This document shows, one piece after another, positions 50,261-62,081 of a stretch of 64,000 nucleotides of DNA. The position numbers and the translations under genes are program-made. The notes under the pieces were generated by a model that saw only the letters and a list, made by a program, of their open reading frames with translations, made no database searches and had not been told where the DNA came from. The DNA comes from Rhodococcus sp. SGAir0479 (GTDB taxonomy: Bacteria > Actinomycetota > Actinomycetes > Mycobacteriales > Mycobacteriaceae), in assembly GCF_005484805.1 (NCBI RefSeq), contig NZ_CP039432.1, positions 2,356,001 to 2,420,000 on the forward strand, given 5' to 3'. Each line of letters opens with the position of its first letter. Within the stretch, counting starts at the first letter, position 1.

Positions 50261-51606
50261 TCAGAGCCACTTCAAACGGATCAACTCCGGGTCGAACTTC
50301 GGGCCCGGCTTTCCGCGGTCGATGGTGATCTCCACCAGGTTTCGGACAACCGTCCGTTTCGCGATCACCGGCATCTGCTCCCATCGCACCCGGGCGTTCG
50401 TCCCGAGCAGCTCCCCCACTGCCGGCGGCACGACGACCGCGGCTCGCCGCTCGGCGGCGCGGATCTGCGGGAGCAACTTCGCTTCGATCCGGGCGAGTGA
50501 TGCCGCGGAGAGTTCGCCCGCCGCCGCCTTGTCGCAGAAGTCGTCCAGCTGAGCCCGCAGTCGAGCGGCCTCCCGTTCCGCATCGGCGACGTCGTCGTCG
50601 ACGAGCTCCTGCAGGCCGGTCATCTGCTCGCACCGGGCGATGATCGCCTCGGAGACCATCAGGTCAACAGGTTCGCTCCGCCGGTAGACGCAGTGGTTCC
50701 GCAGGCACCCGTACGAGTTCCCGCCGTGACTTTTCTTCCGGCCCATGGACTCGCCGCAGACACCGCAGCGCGCGATGCCCGACAGCAGATGCACGGGCGC
50801 GCTCCCTCGCGTCGTCTTCCGCCTGGGGTCCGTCAGAATCGAACGGATGACGCGGTGGTCCTCGACGTCGATCAGCGGCTCCCACACTGCCGGCGTCAGC
50901 ACGCCGAGGTGTGTCCTCAGGCCGGCGTAGGTTGGGCTCAGCAGCATCTGCCGAACCTTCTGCGTGTTCCATCGCTTGGAGCCGCGCGGAGTGGGTGTGC
51001 CGCGATCGTTCAGGTCGTTGCAGATCGAGTACATGGTCTCGCCGGCGAGTACACGCTTCGCCAGTTCCTGGACGATCGGCGCGGTCACCTCGTCTGGCAC
51101 TCGGCGGCCATCGTCGGAGAGTCGATACCCGTACGCGATGCGGCCGTGCGCCCGCCCCTGGGCGGCGGCCTGCGCGTGCGCGGCTTTGATGCGCGATCGG
51201 GCGTGGTCGATCTCGTGGCGGGCGACCGCGCCGACGATGCGCGCGGTCATCTGGCCGGCGGGGTGGAGAGGTCGAGTTCTCCGGCCTGCACGGTCCGCAC
51301 GGTGATGCTGCGGCGCTCGCACAGGGTGATGAATTCTTCGAGTTCGGACGGGGACCTGTGGAGTCGGTCGGTGTGCCAGGCGATGACCGCCTGGGCCTCG
51401 CCGTGGTCGAGGGCGTCGAGCATGGCGCGGTACTCGGGGCGCGGTTTGCCCGAGTAGGCGGAGATGTCGTTGTCGGAGAAGACTCGCGCGACGGTCCAGC
51501 CGAGCTGATCGGCGAGCTTCTGGCAGTCCTCCCGTTGCCGTTCGACGCCGAGGCCGGCGCCGACGCGGTCCTTCGAGATTCGTGTGTAGACAACGGCAAC
51601 GGTCAT
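50261..51606 (-). CDS. int: large serine integrase (frame changes near 51260)
   Basis: ATG 51606 reads TVAVVYTRISKDRVGAGLGV with the catalytic Ser in YTRIS, RQREDCQKLA and IAWHTDRLHRSPSELEEFI. At LSTPP the frame must gain one C (plus-strand GGGG 51260-51263) to continue as AGQMTARIVGAVARHEIDHA, the recombinase domain (YGYRLSDDG, ILNDLNDRGTPTPRGS-like block), the zinc ribbon CGVCGESM...CLRNHC and a coiled coil. Repaired length ~449 residues, normal for phiC31/Bxb1-type enzymes. TAGACT 6 bases before the ATG may be its -10 box. Confidence 0.9.
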
Positions 51607-51628
51607 GGATACAGTCTAGTCGGTATCG

Positions 51629-51697
51629 TCACCGGTTATCCACATTGAACGGATCGGTGATGACCGTGCCGACCACAGTGCCGTGTGTCTCGTACAT
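51629..51697 (-). pseudogene. ssb: single-strand DNA-binding protein, 5' part, running into phage DNA
   Basis: ATG 51697, with AAGGGGGAAG before it, reads MYETHGTVVGTVITDP, the first beta strand of an actinobacterial SSB, then leaves the host sequence at CGGAT (51650-51654) and ends FNVDNR-stop in phage DNA at 51629. The remaining ~140 codons are at 7715-8136. The native promoter therefore now reads a 22-codon stub and then the integrase gene 23 bp further on. Confidence 0.9.
51650..51654. other. attR: attR core (CGGAT)
   Basis: Phage DNA lies to the left and the ssb start to the right. Together with 8132-8136 it defines the element; the integrase gene starts 44 bp to the left. Confidence 0.85.
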
Positions 51698-51738
51698 CGA
51701 CTTCCCCCTTCGCTGCCACCGACGTTCCCCGAAACGGC

Positions 51739-51769
51739 GAACGCACCGCCCGGAAGAGGCGGTGCGTTC
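51739..51769. terminator. perfect 12-bp hairpin between ssb and the CopD/CtaG gene
   Basis: GAACGCACCGCC (51739-51750) pairs with 51758-51769 around CGGAAGA. No T tract. It probably ends the leftward transcript of the membrane-protein gene upstream of the ssb promoter. The rest of 51698-51889 shows nothing else that I can name. Confidence 0.65.
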
Positions 51770-51889
51770 GACGATGCCGTGAATCGGCGGCCGGTGGTGC
51801 GGCGCCGGCACGGTTGTGGATGAACCGGAGTCGTATCCACATCCCGGCCCGCAGGAGCTCTCGGCGGCGGACGGTGACGGTGGCCCGTG

Positions 51890-53920
51890 CTACAGGCCCG
51901 CCTCCCGGTCGCGGCGGGCGAGTTCGGCGAACATCGCGTTGTGCGCGGCCAGCTCCGCGCCGTCGTCCCGCTCGGCGGCACGGTCGACGCGCTTGGCGGC
52001 CTTCTGGTCGCTGCGCGACCACTGCACCAGCAGCGCCAGCATCACCAGGACGAGCGGCACCTCACCGGTGGCCCACGCGATCGAGCCGCCCAGCTGCTGG
52101 TCCTTCAACAGGTCGGCGTTCCACGTCAGGTTCAGCGAGCGGTAGAACGTGGCGCCCATGACCTCACCCATGCTCATGAGCGCGACACCGAAGAACGCGT
52201 GGAACGGCAGCGAGCCGAAGACCATCGCGAGCTTGGTCATGGGCTGCAGGTTGCGCGGCGACGGGTCGACACCGATCACCACCCAGTAGAACAGGTAGCC
52301 GCTGAGGATGAAGTGCAGGTTCATCAGCAGGTGCGCGGCATGACTGTCGACGTTCGCGCCGAAGATGCCGCCCAGGTACAGCGCGTAGAAGCCGCCGACG
52401 AACAGGACCGACGCGACCAGCGGATGCGTCAGGAATCTGGAGATGGGGCTGTGCAGGAAGCTCAGCAGCCACTCACGCGGGCCGGGGACACCGTCCTTGC
52501 CCGCGGGACGCAGCGCCCGCAGCGCCAGCGTGATCGGCCCGCCCAGCACCAGCAGGACGGGGGCGAGCATCGACAGCGCCATGTGTGCGCCCATGTGGAC
52601 GCTGAACATCGCGGGCGCGTACCGGCCGACACCGGAGGACGTGCCGAGCAGCAGCACCACGCAACCGGAGAACCACGCGATGGTGCGCCCCACCGGCCAG
52701 CTGTCCCCGCGCCGGCGCAGCGTCCGCAGACCGACGACGTAGAGCACGGCCAGGGCGATAGCGGCGGTGCCGAAGATCAGGTCGAAACGCCAGTCCAGGA
52801 CGAGGCGGCCGAAGGTGGGCGCGCCGTCGAGGTTGTAGCCGAGTTCCACCTCGGTGAGCGTCGGGATCGACGACGGCGGCGGTGGCGGGGTGCGGCCCAG
52901 GCCCACCGCGATGCCGATGGTCGCGGCGAACACGAGCGCCTCCGCGCCCGCGAAGCGGACGAGGGCGCCTCGCGACTGGGGGTCGGCGGCGAGCGCGGGC
53001 AGCGAGCGGCGGCGCTGGAACCAGCCGAAGACACCGAGCACGACGAGCGCGACGACCTTGGCGACGATCAGCCGGCCGTAGGTGGTGGCGAACAGATCAC
53101 CGATCGGCATGCGGACGAGGGCGTTGACGACGCCGCTGATGCCCATCGCGACGAAGCAGATGGTGGCGACGAACGAGAACCGGCGGGCCGCGACGTCGGT
53201 GTACGCGCCGCCCCGACGGGCGTGGGCGAGCAGCGCGAACAGGCCACCCGCCCAGAACGCGGCCGCGACGAGATGCCAGATGAGGCTGTTGGTCGCCACG
53301 TCGTGGGAACCGCCGGACGAGGAGTGCCCGGTGAGCGCGATCGGGAGCATCGTGGCGATGCTCAGCAGCAGCAGGAACGGCGTCCACGACCAGCGCAGCG
53401 CAACGCGTGACGCGATCGCGAGGACCAGCGCGAGGCCGGCCGTCCACGCCCATGCCACGGCGTTCTCCACCTGCCCGATCGCCGACCACAGGTTGTCGGG
53501 CTTGATCGCCTCCGAGAACGGCTGACCGGAGGTGTCCGACAGCGTCTGCGGCACCAGGATCACCGCGCACAGCGCCCAGACGAGCGCCGCGTGCGACGCG
53601 GTACGGACGGCGCGGTAACCGTCGACGTCCAGCACACCGGTCTTCTGTGGCGGCACCATGAACGCCGCGAACAGCAGCGACCCGACCGCGATGACGGCCG
53701 CGACCTCGCTGACCGCACGCAGCGCCGGCAGTCCGTACGTGGTGAACGGGCCGGGGTCGGGAATGCCCATCAACACCAGCGCCTGGGACGCCGACATCGC
53801 CACGACCAGCGCGGCGACGACGCCCGCGAGCACGGCACTGACGGTGTACAGGGCGCCGGATCCGGCACGGGAGGACGGAACGGGAGCGCGCTCGGACTGC
53901 TCTCGCAGGGGTGTTGCCAT
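51890..53920 (-). CDS. polytopic membrane protein, CopD plus CtaG (cytochrome oxidase assembly) domains
   Basis: 676 residues from ATG 53920, with about 16 hydrophobic segments. The N-terminal half has the copper-export/CopD pattern (SGHSSSGGSHDVATNSLIWH, HLVAAAFWAGGLFAL); the C-terminal half is a CtaG/caa3_CtaG domain (MFSVHMGAHMALSMLAPVLL, HLLMNLHFILSGYLFYW, LPFHAFFGVALM) with several conserved His. It probably delivers copper to respiratory oxidases. Such fusions are common in Rhodococcus and Mycobacterium. A charged cytoplasmic tail ends the protein. Confidence 0.85.
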   Translation of the reverse strand: MATPLREQSERAPVPSSRAGSGALYTVSAVLAGVVAALVVAMSASQALVLMGIPDPGPFTTYGLPALRAVSEVAAVIAVGSLLFAAFMVPPQKTGVLDVDGYRAVRTASHAALVWALCAVILVPQTLSDTSGQPFSEAIKPDNLWSAIGQVENAVAWAWTAGLALVLAIASRVALRWSWTPFLLLLSIATMLPIALTGHSSSGGSHDVATNSLIWHLVAAAFWAGGLFALLAHARRGGAYTDVAARRFSFVATICFVAMGISGVVNALVRMPIGDLFATTYGRLIVAKVVALVVLGVFGWFQRRRSLPALAADPQSRGALVRFAGAEALVFAATIGIAVGLGRTPPPPPSSIPTLTEVELGYNLDGAPTFGRLVLDWRFDLIFGTAAIALAVLYVVGLRTLRRRGDSWPVGRTIAWFSGCVVLLLGTSSGVGRYAPAMFSVHMGAHMALSMLAPVLLVLGGPITLALRALRPAGKDGVPGPREWLLSFLHSPISRFLTHPLVASVLFVGGFYALYLGGIFGANVDSHAAHLLMNLHFILSGYLFYWVVIGVDPSPRNLQPMTKLAMVFGSLPFHAFFGVALMSMGEVMGATFYRSLNLTWNADLLKDQQLGGSIAWATGEVPLVLVMLALLVQWSRSDQKAAKRVDRAAERDDGAELAAHNAMFAELARRDREAGL

Positions 53921-53937
53921 AGCTACCAGGGTAGGAC

Positions 53938-55205
53938 CTACGACATCGTGTCGGACTCGGACCTCGGCCCGCCGCGCGGGCCCGCGCCTGCGGCGGCGTC
54001 GGCGACGGTCGTCAACATCTCGCCCAGCGCGGTGATGGTGTGCGCCGGGAGAAAGTGATCGCAGTACGGCAGCGCGGCCAGCAGGGAGCCGGCGGCGGGC
54101 TCGAATCCCGGTGCGCCCGCGCGGGGATCGAGCCACACCAACCGGTGCGCCCGCCGCCGGATGCGGGCGACGGCGCGGCCCAGTTCGGCGGGCGGGTCAC
54201 TGTCCCAGCCGTCGGACGCGATGATCACGACGGCGCCGCGCAGCAGACTGCCGTGTGGCGAGCCCGACAGCGCCGCGAGGCTCCGGGCGATGTGGGTGCC
54301 GCCGAAGCGGTCCACCACACGCTCGTTGGCCCGGGCCACCGCGACCTCGGCGTCGTGGTGCGCGAGCACAGGGGTCAGCCGGGTGAGGCGCGTCGAGAAC
54401 GCGAACACCTCGGCGTCGTGCCCGGCGCGGAGCACGGCCGCGCGCATCAGGTGGAGGTAGACGTCGGCGTATCCGCGCATCGACCGGCTGACGTCGCACA
54501 GCAGGACGATCCGGCGGCGGCGCACGCGCCGGCGGTAGCGGGTCAACCGGATCGGTTCGAACGCCGTCCCGCGGGCCCGCCGCAGCGTGGCGCGCAGGTC
54601 CACCCGCCCGTGCCGGTGCGGGGCGCGGCGACGGGTGCGGCGGGTGGGCCAACGCATCGCGGCAGCCTCGAACCAACGGCCCAGCGCCGCCAGATCCTCG
54701 TCCCGGAACCCCCGAACGGCTCGTCCGCGAGCGCCTCGAGTGCGCTCGGCAGCCGCAGCGTCACGCCGGGGCCCGGGGTGTCCTCGTCGCGCGGCGCCGG
54801 CACGTCGGCCGCCGTGACCGCGGGTACCTCGCGGGTGGTCCACGGCACGCGGGTTTCGGACGCGCTCGGCGGCGCCGCCTCGGGACTGTTCTCGCGCGGA
54901 CGGGACGCCCGGTGCCGGTGCGCCGCCCGGGCCGCCGGATCGAGGGGCAGCACGGCCGCGTCGAAGACCGACCCGAACACCGCGTCGAAGGCTGCGATGT
55001 CGCCGCGCCGACTCACGAGTGTGACCCGCGCGATCCAGTAGAGCCGTCGCCGATCGGTCGGGGGCAGCACGCGCAGCGCCTCCGTGAACCGGGCCCCGCC
55101 GCTGGCCGAGACCGCAACGCCCGCAGCCCGCGCCCGCGTGACGAGTGCCACCGCGAACGCCGCCAGGTCGACGCCGCGCAGCAGTGCCGCCGACCGTCCG
55201 GTCAC
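53938..55205 (-). CDS. coxE: CoxE-like VWA-domain protein (frame changes near 54709)
   Basis: From GTG 55205 (GTGA overlap with coxG) the frame reads LLRGVDLAAFAVALVTRARA to LPSALEALADEPF; one extra G in the run 54709-54713 continues as GGFRDEDLAALGRWFEAAAM and VDLRATLRRARGTAFEP to the stop at 53938. The VWA metal site is VLLCDVSRSMRGYADVY (DxSxS). Repaired length ~422. CoxE acts with the AAA protein CoxD in inserting or activating the Mo-Cu site of CO dehydrogenase-type enzymes. Confidence 0.82.
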
Positions 55206-55875
55206 CGGCGGCGGGACCGCAGGACCACGAACACGACGACGGCGGCCACCACCGCCGCGAGCCACGGCGCCACGCGCCGCGCGACCGACCCGCCGGCGAG
55301 CTCGAGCAGGTCGATCGGTTCGGCTTCGGGCCCCACTTCGGCGACCGGCTCGGGTTCGGGGACCGCGGTCAGCACGATCGCCCCGGACTCGGCCGCAGTC
55401 GCGCTCGCGGCGGCGGCAGCCGGCGCGGTGGCGTCGGCCGCCAGTTTGTCCGCGAGCGCCGCCGCGAACTGGCGCATCAGCTTCGACGAGACCTGTTGGA
55501 TCATGCCGCTGCCGAACTGGGCGAGTTTGCCGACGACCTTCATGTCGGTCTCGACGGTGACCCGCGTCGCGCCGTCCGATTCGTGGAGGCGGGCGGTGAT
55601 CGTCGCCGACGCGTTGCCGCTGCCGCGCTTCTCGCGGCCCCGCGCGTCGATCACCGCGGTGCGGGACCCGCGTCCCTCGACACGAACGAGGCGCGGCCGG
55701 CGAACTCGCTTGTCACCGGACCGACCTTGATCTTGACGGTCCCGAGGTAGTCGTCGCCCTCCCGCCCGGTCATCTGCGCACCCGGCAGCAGAGGTGCGAT
55801 GCCTTCGAGGTCGGTGAGCACCACCCAGGCGCGGTCGATCGGAGCGTCGACCGTGAACTCGTCCGTGATCTTCAT
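55202..55875 (-). CDS. coxG: CoxG-like carbon monoxide dehydrogenase subunit G (frame changes near 55667)
   Basis: ATG 55875 reads KITDEFTVDAPIDRAWVVLT, GIAPLLPGAQMTGREGDDYL, VKIKVGPVTSEFAGRASFV, all typical of CoxG (SRPBCC fold). One extra G at 55667-55669 joins to VIDARGREKRGSGNASATIT and KVVGKLAQFGSGMIQQVSSK. A C-terminal membrane helix (PWLAAVVAAVVVFVVL) anchors it, consistent with CoxG recruiting the enzyme to the membrane. Repaired length ~224. Confidence 0.85.
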
Positions 55876-55885
55876 CGTCGTCCTC

Positions 55886-56787
55886 TCATCCGGTGGCGCC
55901 GCCCGTCGGCAAGTCGCCGACGGCCTCGGCGAGCACGATGCGGTCGTCGGGGTCTTCGCGATCGCGCCCAGGCTGGCGACGGCGGTGGCCGGCACCAGAT
56001 CGCCGGCGCCGAGTGCGGTGAGTGCCGCGACCCAGTCGATCGCCTCGGCGATGCCGGGCGGCTTGTCCAGGTCCAGCGCGCGGGCCGAGGCGACGAACTC
56101 GGTGACGCTCGTGATCAACGGGGCGGCCGCGCCCGGCACCGTGCGGCGCAGGATTGCGGCGGCCCGCTCGGGGGCCGGGTAGTCGATCCAGTGGTAGAGA
56201 CAGCGGCGACGCAGCGCATCGTGCAGGTCGCGGCTGCGGTTGGAGGTGAGCACGACGATCGGCGCCCGCTCCGCGACGAACGTTCCCAGTTCGGGCACCG
56301 TGACCGCGGCCTCGCCCAGGAACTCGAGCAGCAGCGCCTCGAATTCGTCGTCGGCACGGTCGATCTCGTCGATCAGCAGCACCGGTGGCGCCGCGCCGCG
56401 GTGCCGTACGCACTGCAGAACCGGGCGTTCGAGGAGGAACCGGTCGGTGAACAGATCGGCTTCGTCGAGTCGATCGCCGCGGGCCTCGGACAGCCGGACG
56501 GCCAGCAGCTGCCGCTGGTAGTTCCAGTCGTAGAGCGCCTCGTCCGCCCCCAGCCCCTCGTAGCACTGCAAGCGCAGCAGCGGCGTGTCCAACGCCGCGG
56601 CCAGCACTTTCGCGGCGGTTGTCTTTCCGACCCCGGGCTCGCCCTCGAGCAGCAACGGCCGGCCCAGTCGCAGCGCCAGGAACAGCGCGGTGGCGGTGCC
56701 CTCGTCGAGGAGGTAGCCGTAGGCGTCGAACCGTGCGGTCAACTCCGCGACGTCGGTGAACCCGTCGTCGCCGGCCACCGCGGTCAC
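55886..56787 (-). CDS. coxD: CoxD-like MoxR AAA+ ATPase (frame changes near 55949)
   Basis: From GTG 56787, overlapping the MobA-like stop. Walker A GEPGVGKTT, Walker B VLLIDEIDRAD, sensor VVLTSNRSRDLHDALRRRC. After SLGAIAKTP one extra C (plus-strand GGGG 55949-55952) gives DDRIVLAEAVGDLPTGGATG and a stop at 55886; otherwise the frame runs through into coxG. Repaired length ~300 residues, standard for CoxD, the chaperone that with CoxE completes the Mo-Cu cofactor. Confidence 0.87.
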
Positions 56788-57374
56788 GACGCGTCCCGGT
56801 CCTGGTCGAGGAGCTCGCGGTACTCGTCCCAGGTGTCGACGTCGAGCGGGATCCGGCCGTCCGCCGGGACGTCGAACATCTCGATGTCCGTGCGGTCGAA
56901 CAGCTTCCACACGGCCTTGTCGCCGACCAGTCCGGCGAGGTCGTCGAACACGGTGCGGCCCAACCACAGAGGATGACCCACACCGTTCTCGTAGCGGCAC
57001 AACCCGATGTTCTCCATGGCCCCGCGTCCGACGAGTGCGCGCACCGTCCACGGCTGCACGCCGGGCTGGTCGCCCAGCAGCAACACGATGCCCGCGGAGA
57101 GGGGATCGACGTGCGGCAGCGCCGATTTCACCGAGGCAGCGCAGCCGCTGCCGGCGTCCGGGGCGTGGACGACGATGCACCCGCGCAGATCGACGAGGTC
57201 CTCGATGGCCTCCGCCGAACCCGGCACGGTCACAAGCAGCTGATGGAATCGGCAGGCACGGGCCGTGGTCAGGCTGGCGTCGAGCAGGGTCGCACCACGA
57301 TAGGGCAACAGTTGCTTGGGGCGCCCCAGTCGCCGCGAGCCCCCGGCCGCGAGCACCAGCCCGGTCACGTACAT
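56784..57374 (-). CDS. MobA/MocA-like nucleotidyltransferase
   Basis: 196 residues from ATG 57374. GLVLAAGGSRRLGRPKQLLPY is the nucleotide-binding loop of the NTP-transferase family; LLLGDQPGVQPWTVRAL carries the metal-binding Asp. Such enzymes make molybdopterin cytosine dinucleotide, the cofactor form used by CO dehydrogenase-type hydroxylases, which fits the operon. It overlaps XdhC-YHS by 10 bp and coxD by 4 bp. Confidence 0.87.
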   Translation of the reverse strand: MYVTGLVLAAGGSRRLGRPKQLLPYRGATLLDASLTTARACRFHQLLVTVPGSAEAIEDLVDLRGCIVVHAPDAGSGCAASVKSALPHVDPLSAGIVLLLGDQPGVQPWTVRALVGRGAMENIGLCRYENGVGHPLWLGRTVFDDLAGLVGDKAVWKLFDRTDIEMFDVPADGRIPLDVDTWDEYRELLDQDRDAS

Positions 57375-58271
57375 TCCGCGCGCTCCTTCTCGTAGGTGCG
57401 GCGGCAGCCGGGCGCACAGAACCAGTAGTCCTCACCGTCGATCTGCAGGTGTGGGGTGTCCTCCTCGACGACGACGGTCATCCCGCAGACGGGGTCGATC
57501 ACCGCGAGCCGCTCGTCGCGCTGCCCGCTCGGCTCCCCCGTGTCACCGGCCGCACGCTCGGCAACGTGGTCGACGCGGAGTGCCTGCACCAGCTCCGCGA
57601 GAATCGACACCGCGATCTCGCCCGGGTGCGGGCCCCGATGGCGAATCCGGCCGGGGTGTGGACCCGCTGCCGCCGCGCCGGGTCGAGCCCGAGTTCGTCG
57701 AGGATCGCGGCACCGCGGGTACTGCTCGCGACCAGACCGACGTAGCCGGCGCCCGCGTCGAGTGCGTCGCGGACGGCACTCGATTCGTCGCCGCCGAGGC
57801 TGGCCACGAGGACCGCGCACTCGCCCTCCTGCCGTGTCGCACCGCGGCGCACGTCGAGGTCGAGCGCGCCGGCGAGCTCGGCGACCGCGTCGGCGACCGG
57901 GGTCTGTCCCACCACGCGCACGATCGGGGCAGGCAGGCACGGCTGCAGGAAGATTTCCATCGCCCCGCCGGAGAGGCAGGGGTTGACGACGACCGCGCGC
58001 CGGGCACGTCCGGAAAGCCGACACCGTCCTCTGGCAGGATGCGCAGCAACAGGCTTTCCCCCGTCTCGAGCGCGTCGATCGCCGCCTGCCGCAATGAGTT
58101 CTGCGCGCAGTGACCGCCGACGAACCCCTCGATCGTGCCGTCGGCCGTCACGATCGCCCGGTTCCCCGGCGACGCCGACGTCGGTTGCTGGGCGCGCACC
58201 ACGGTCGCGCGCACGAACGGGCGCCGCTCGCCGGTCAACCGGGCGGCGCGCGCGTCGAGGTCCATTGGCAT
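57365..58271 (-). CDS. XdhC-type cofactor protein with C-terminal YHS domain (two frame changes)
   Basis: ATG 58271 reads DLDARAARLTGERRPFVRAT, then VTADGTIEGFVGGHCAQNSL; one extra C at 58002-58004 leads to RRAVVVNPCLSGGAMEIFLQ and VGLVASSTRGAAILDELGLD; another at 57624-57626 leads to PGEIAVSILAELVQALRVDH and a YHS module DPVCGMTVVVEED...DYWFCAPGC. XdhC proteins bind and sulfurate the molybdenum cofactor before insertion; YHS modules bind metal. Repaired length ~302. Confidence 0.82.
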
Positions 58272-58289
58272 CGTCTCCTCGGAGCGGGG

Positions 58290-60703
<2,414 letters not shown>

Positions 60704-60707
<4 letters not shown>

Positions 60708-61195
60708 GACGCACCTCCCGTCGTCAGAGTGTCCGCGCCGCTGTGTTCGGCCGCCCACCGCACCGACCGGACGATGGTGGTGTACCCGGTACAGCGGCAG
60801 ATCTGGCCGGAGACGGCCTCCCGAATCGTCTGCTCGTCGGGGTCTGGATCGCGGTCGAGGAGCGCCCGAGCGGTGATCATCATTCCGGGTGTGCAGAATC
60901 CACACTGCAGGCCGTGGCACTGCATGAACCCCTCCTGCACCGGATCGAGGGCCCCGTCCTTCGCGAGTCCCTCCACGGTGCGCACGTCGTGTCCGGCCGC
61001 CATCACCGCCAGCATCGTGCACGACTTCACCGGATCCCCGTCGACGGACACCACGCACGTGCCGCAGTTGCTGGTGTCGCAACCCCAATGGGTTCCGGTG
61101 AGCCCCAGCCGGTCCCGCAGGAAGTGGACCAGCAGCATGCGCGGTTCGACATCGTCGGTGACCTCGGCTCCGTTGACCCTCATCGTCACCTGCAT
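60704..61195 (-). CDS. coxS: molybdenum hydroxylase small [2Fe-2S] subunit (CoxS-like)
   Basis: 163 residues. Plant-type ferredoxin cluster in the N-terminal part (GCDTSNCGTCVVSVDGDPVK, then SCTML) and the second cluster in the C-terminal helical domain (CHGLQCGFCTPGMMI and QICRCTGYT). All eight cluster cysteines are visible. It carries electrons from the Mo site in CoxL to FAD in CoxM. ATG 61195 lies one base from coxM. Confidence 0.95.
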
Positions 61196-61196
61196 C

Positions 61197-62081
61197 TCAC
61201 GCCTCCGTTCGTGCGACGCCGGCTCGCTGCGCGGCGGCGCGCAGGGAGCGGACCGTCAGTTCACCGGCGAGGTGCCGCTTGTAGGCGGCGGTGCCGCGGG
61301 TGTCGGTGACCGGCTCACACGCCTGCGCCGCCAGCTCGCCGGCCCACCGGAAGGTGTCCTCGTCCACCGGCCGGCCCGCCAACTGTTCACCGATCCGGGC
61401 CACCCGGTCGACGTCCGCCTCCACAGCGGTGAGACCGATCCGGGCGCGGCCGATGCGGGTGCCGTCGAGCGTCAGCGCCGCCCCGGCGGCGGCGATGGCC
61501 CAGTCCCCCACGCGCCGATGCACTTTCGTGTAGGCGCTCGACACGGAACGGACGATCGGGATCCGGACCTCGACGAGAAGTTCGTTGCCCCGGACGTCGG
61601 TCTCGTACGGGCCCACCACGAAGTCGGCCATCGACACCTCCCGCACCCCGGCGGGTCCGCGGACCACGCACACCGCGTCGACCACCGAACAGACCGTCGT
61701 CAGATCCTCTGCGGGGTCCGCCTGGCACAGCGACCCACCGATCGTCCCCCGGTTGCGGACCACCGGGTCCGCGATCACCCGTTCGGCGTCGCGGAAGATC
61801 GGGAGGACGGCGGCCAGGGCGTCCGACTCGAGGATCTCGCGATGACGAGCCAGCGCACCGATTCGCACGACGTCCGGTTCCACGGTGACGTAGCCGAGCT
61901 CGGCGGCCAGGTCGTTGATGTCGACGAGGTACTCGGGATTGGCCAACCGCAGCTTCATCATCGGCAGCAGGCTGTGTCCGCCGGCGACGACCCTGGCCTC
62001 GTCCCCGAGCCGGTCCAGCAATGCGATCGCGTCCGCCACGTCGGCGGCGCGCTCGTATTCGAACAACCCCGGAACCTGCAT
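61197..62081 (-). CDS. coxM: molybdenum hydroxylase medium FAD subunit (CoxM-like)
   Basis: 294 residues from ATG 62081. FAD motifs of the family are complete: VVAGGHSLLPMMKLRLANPE (AGGHS) and NRGTIGGSLCQADPAEDL (TIGG), followed by the CO-dehydrogenase flavoprotein C-terminal domain (AGAALTLDGTRIGRARIGLT). First gene of the CoxMSL order; transfers electrons to the respiratory chain. 95 bp separate it from the upstream XdhC gene. Confidence 0.94.
   Translation of the reverse strand: MQVPGLFEYERAADVADAIALLDRLGDEARVVAGGHSLLPMMKLRLANPEYLVDINDLAAELGYVTVEPDVVRIGALARHREILESDALAAVLPIFRDAERVIADPVVRNRGTIGGSLCQADPAEDLTTVCSVVDAVCVVRGPAGVREVSMADFVVGPYETDVRGNELLVEVRIPIVRSVSSAYTKVHRRVGDWAIAAAGAALTLDGTRIGRARIGLTAVEADVDRVARIGEQLAGRPVDEDTFRWAGELAAQACEPVTDTRGTAAYKRHLAGELTVRSLRAAAQRAGVARTEA

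Larger units (their letters stand above)
8132..51654. mobile_element. siphovirus prophage integrated in ssb by a serine integrase
   Basis: The element is bounded by CGGAT at 8132-8136 and 51650-51654. It contains a full head, packaging, tail, lysis and control set in HK97-like order: TerS, TerL, portal, MuF, scaffold, capsid, connectors, tail tube, chaperones, tape measure, tail tip, lysin and holin, plus an early gene chain and a divergent repressor/Cro switch. A large serine integrase lies 44 bp inside the right boundary. No transposon or plasmid origin was recognised. Several genes have apparent one-base frame errors, so viability cannot be judged from this sequence. Confidence 0.96.

Noticed and set aside
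8132-51654. tRNA gene as integration target
   Set aside because: Neither end carries a tRNA-like sequence; both flanks are halves of ssb.
8132-51654. Retron, diversity-generating retroelement, toxin-antitoxin pair or classical restriction system in the prophage
   Set aside because: No reverse transcriptase, variable-repeat pair, recognisable toxin family or methylase was found in any frame I read.
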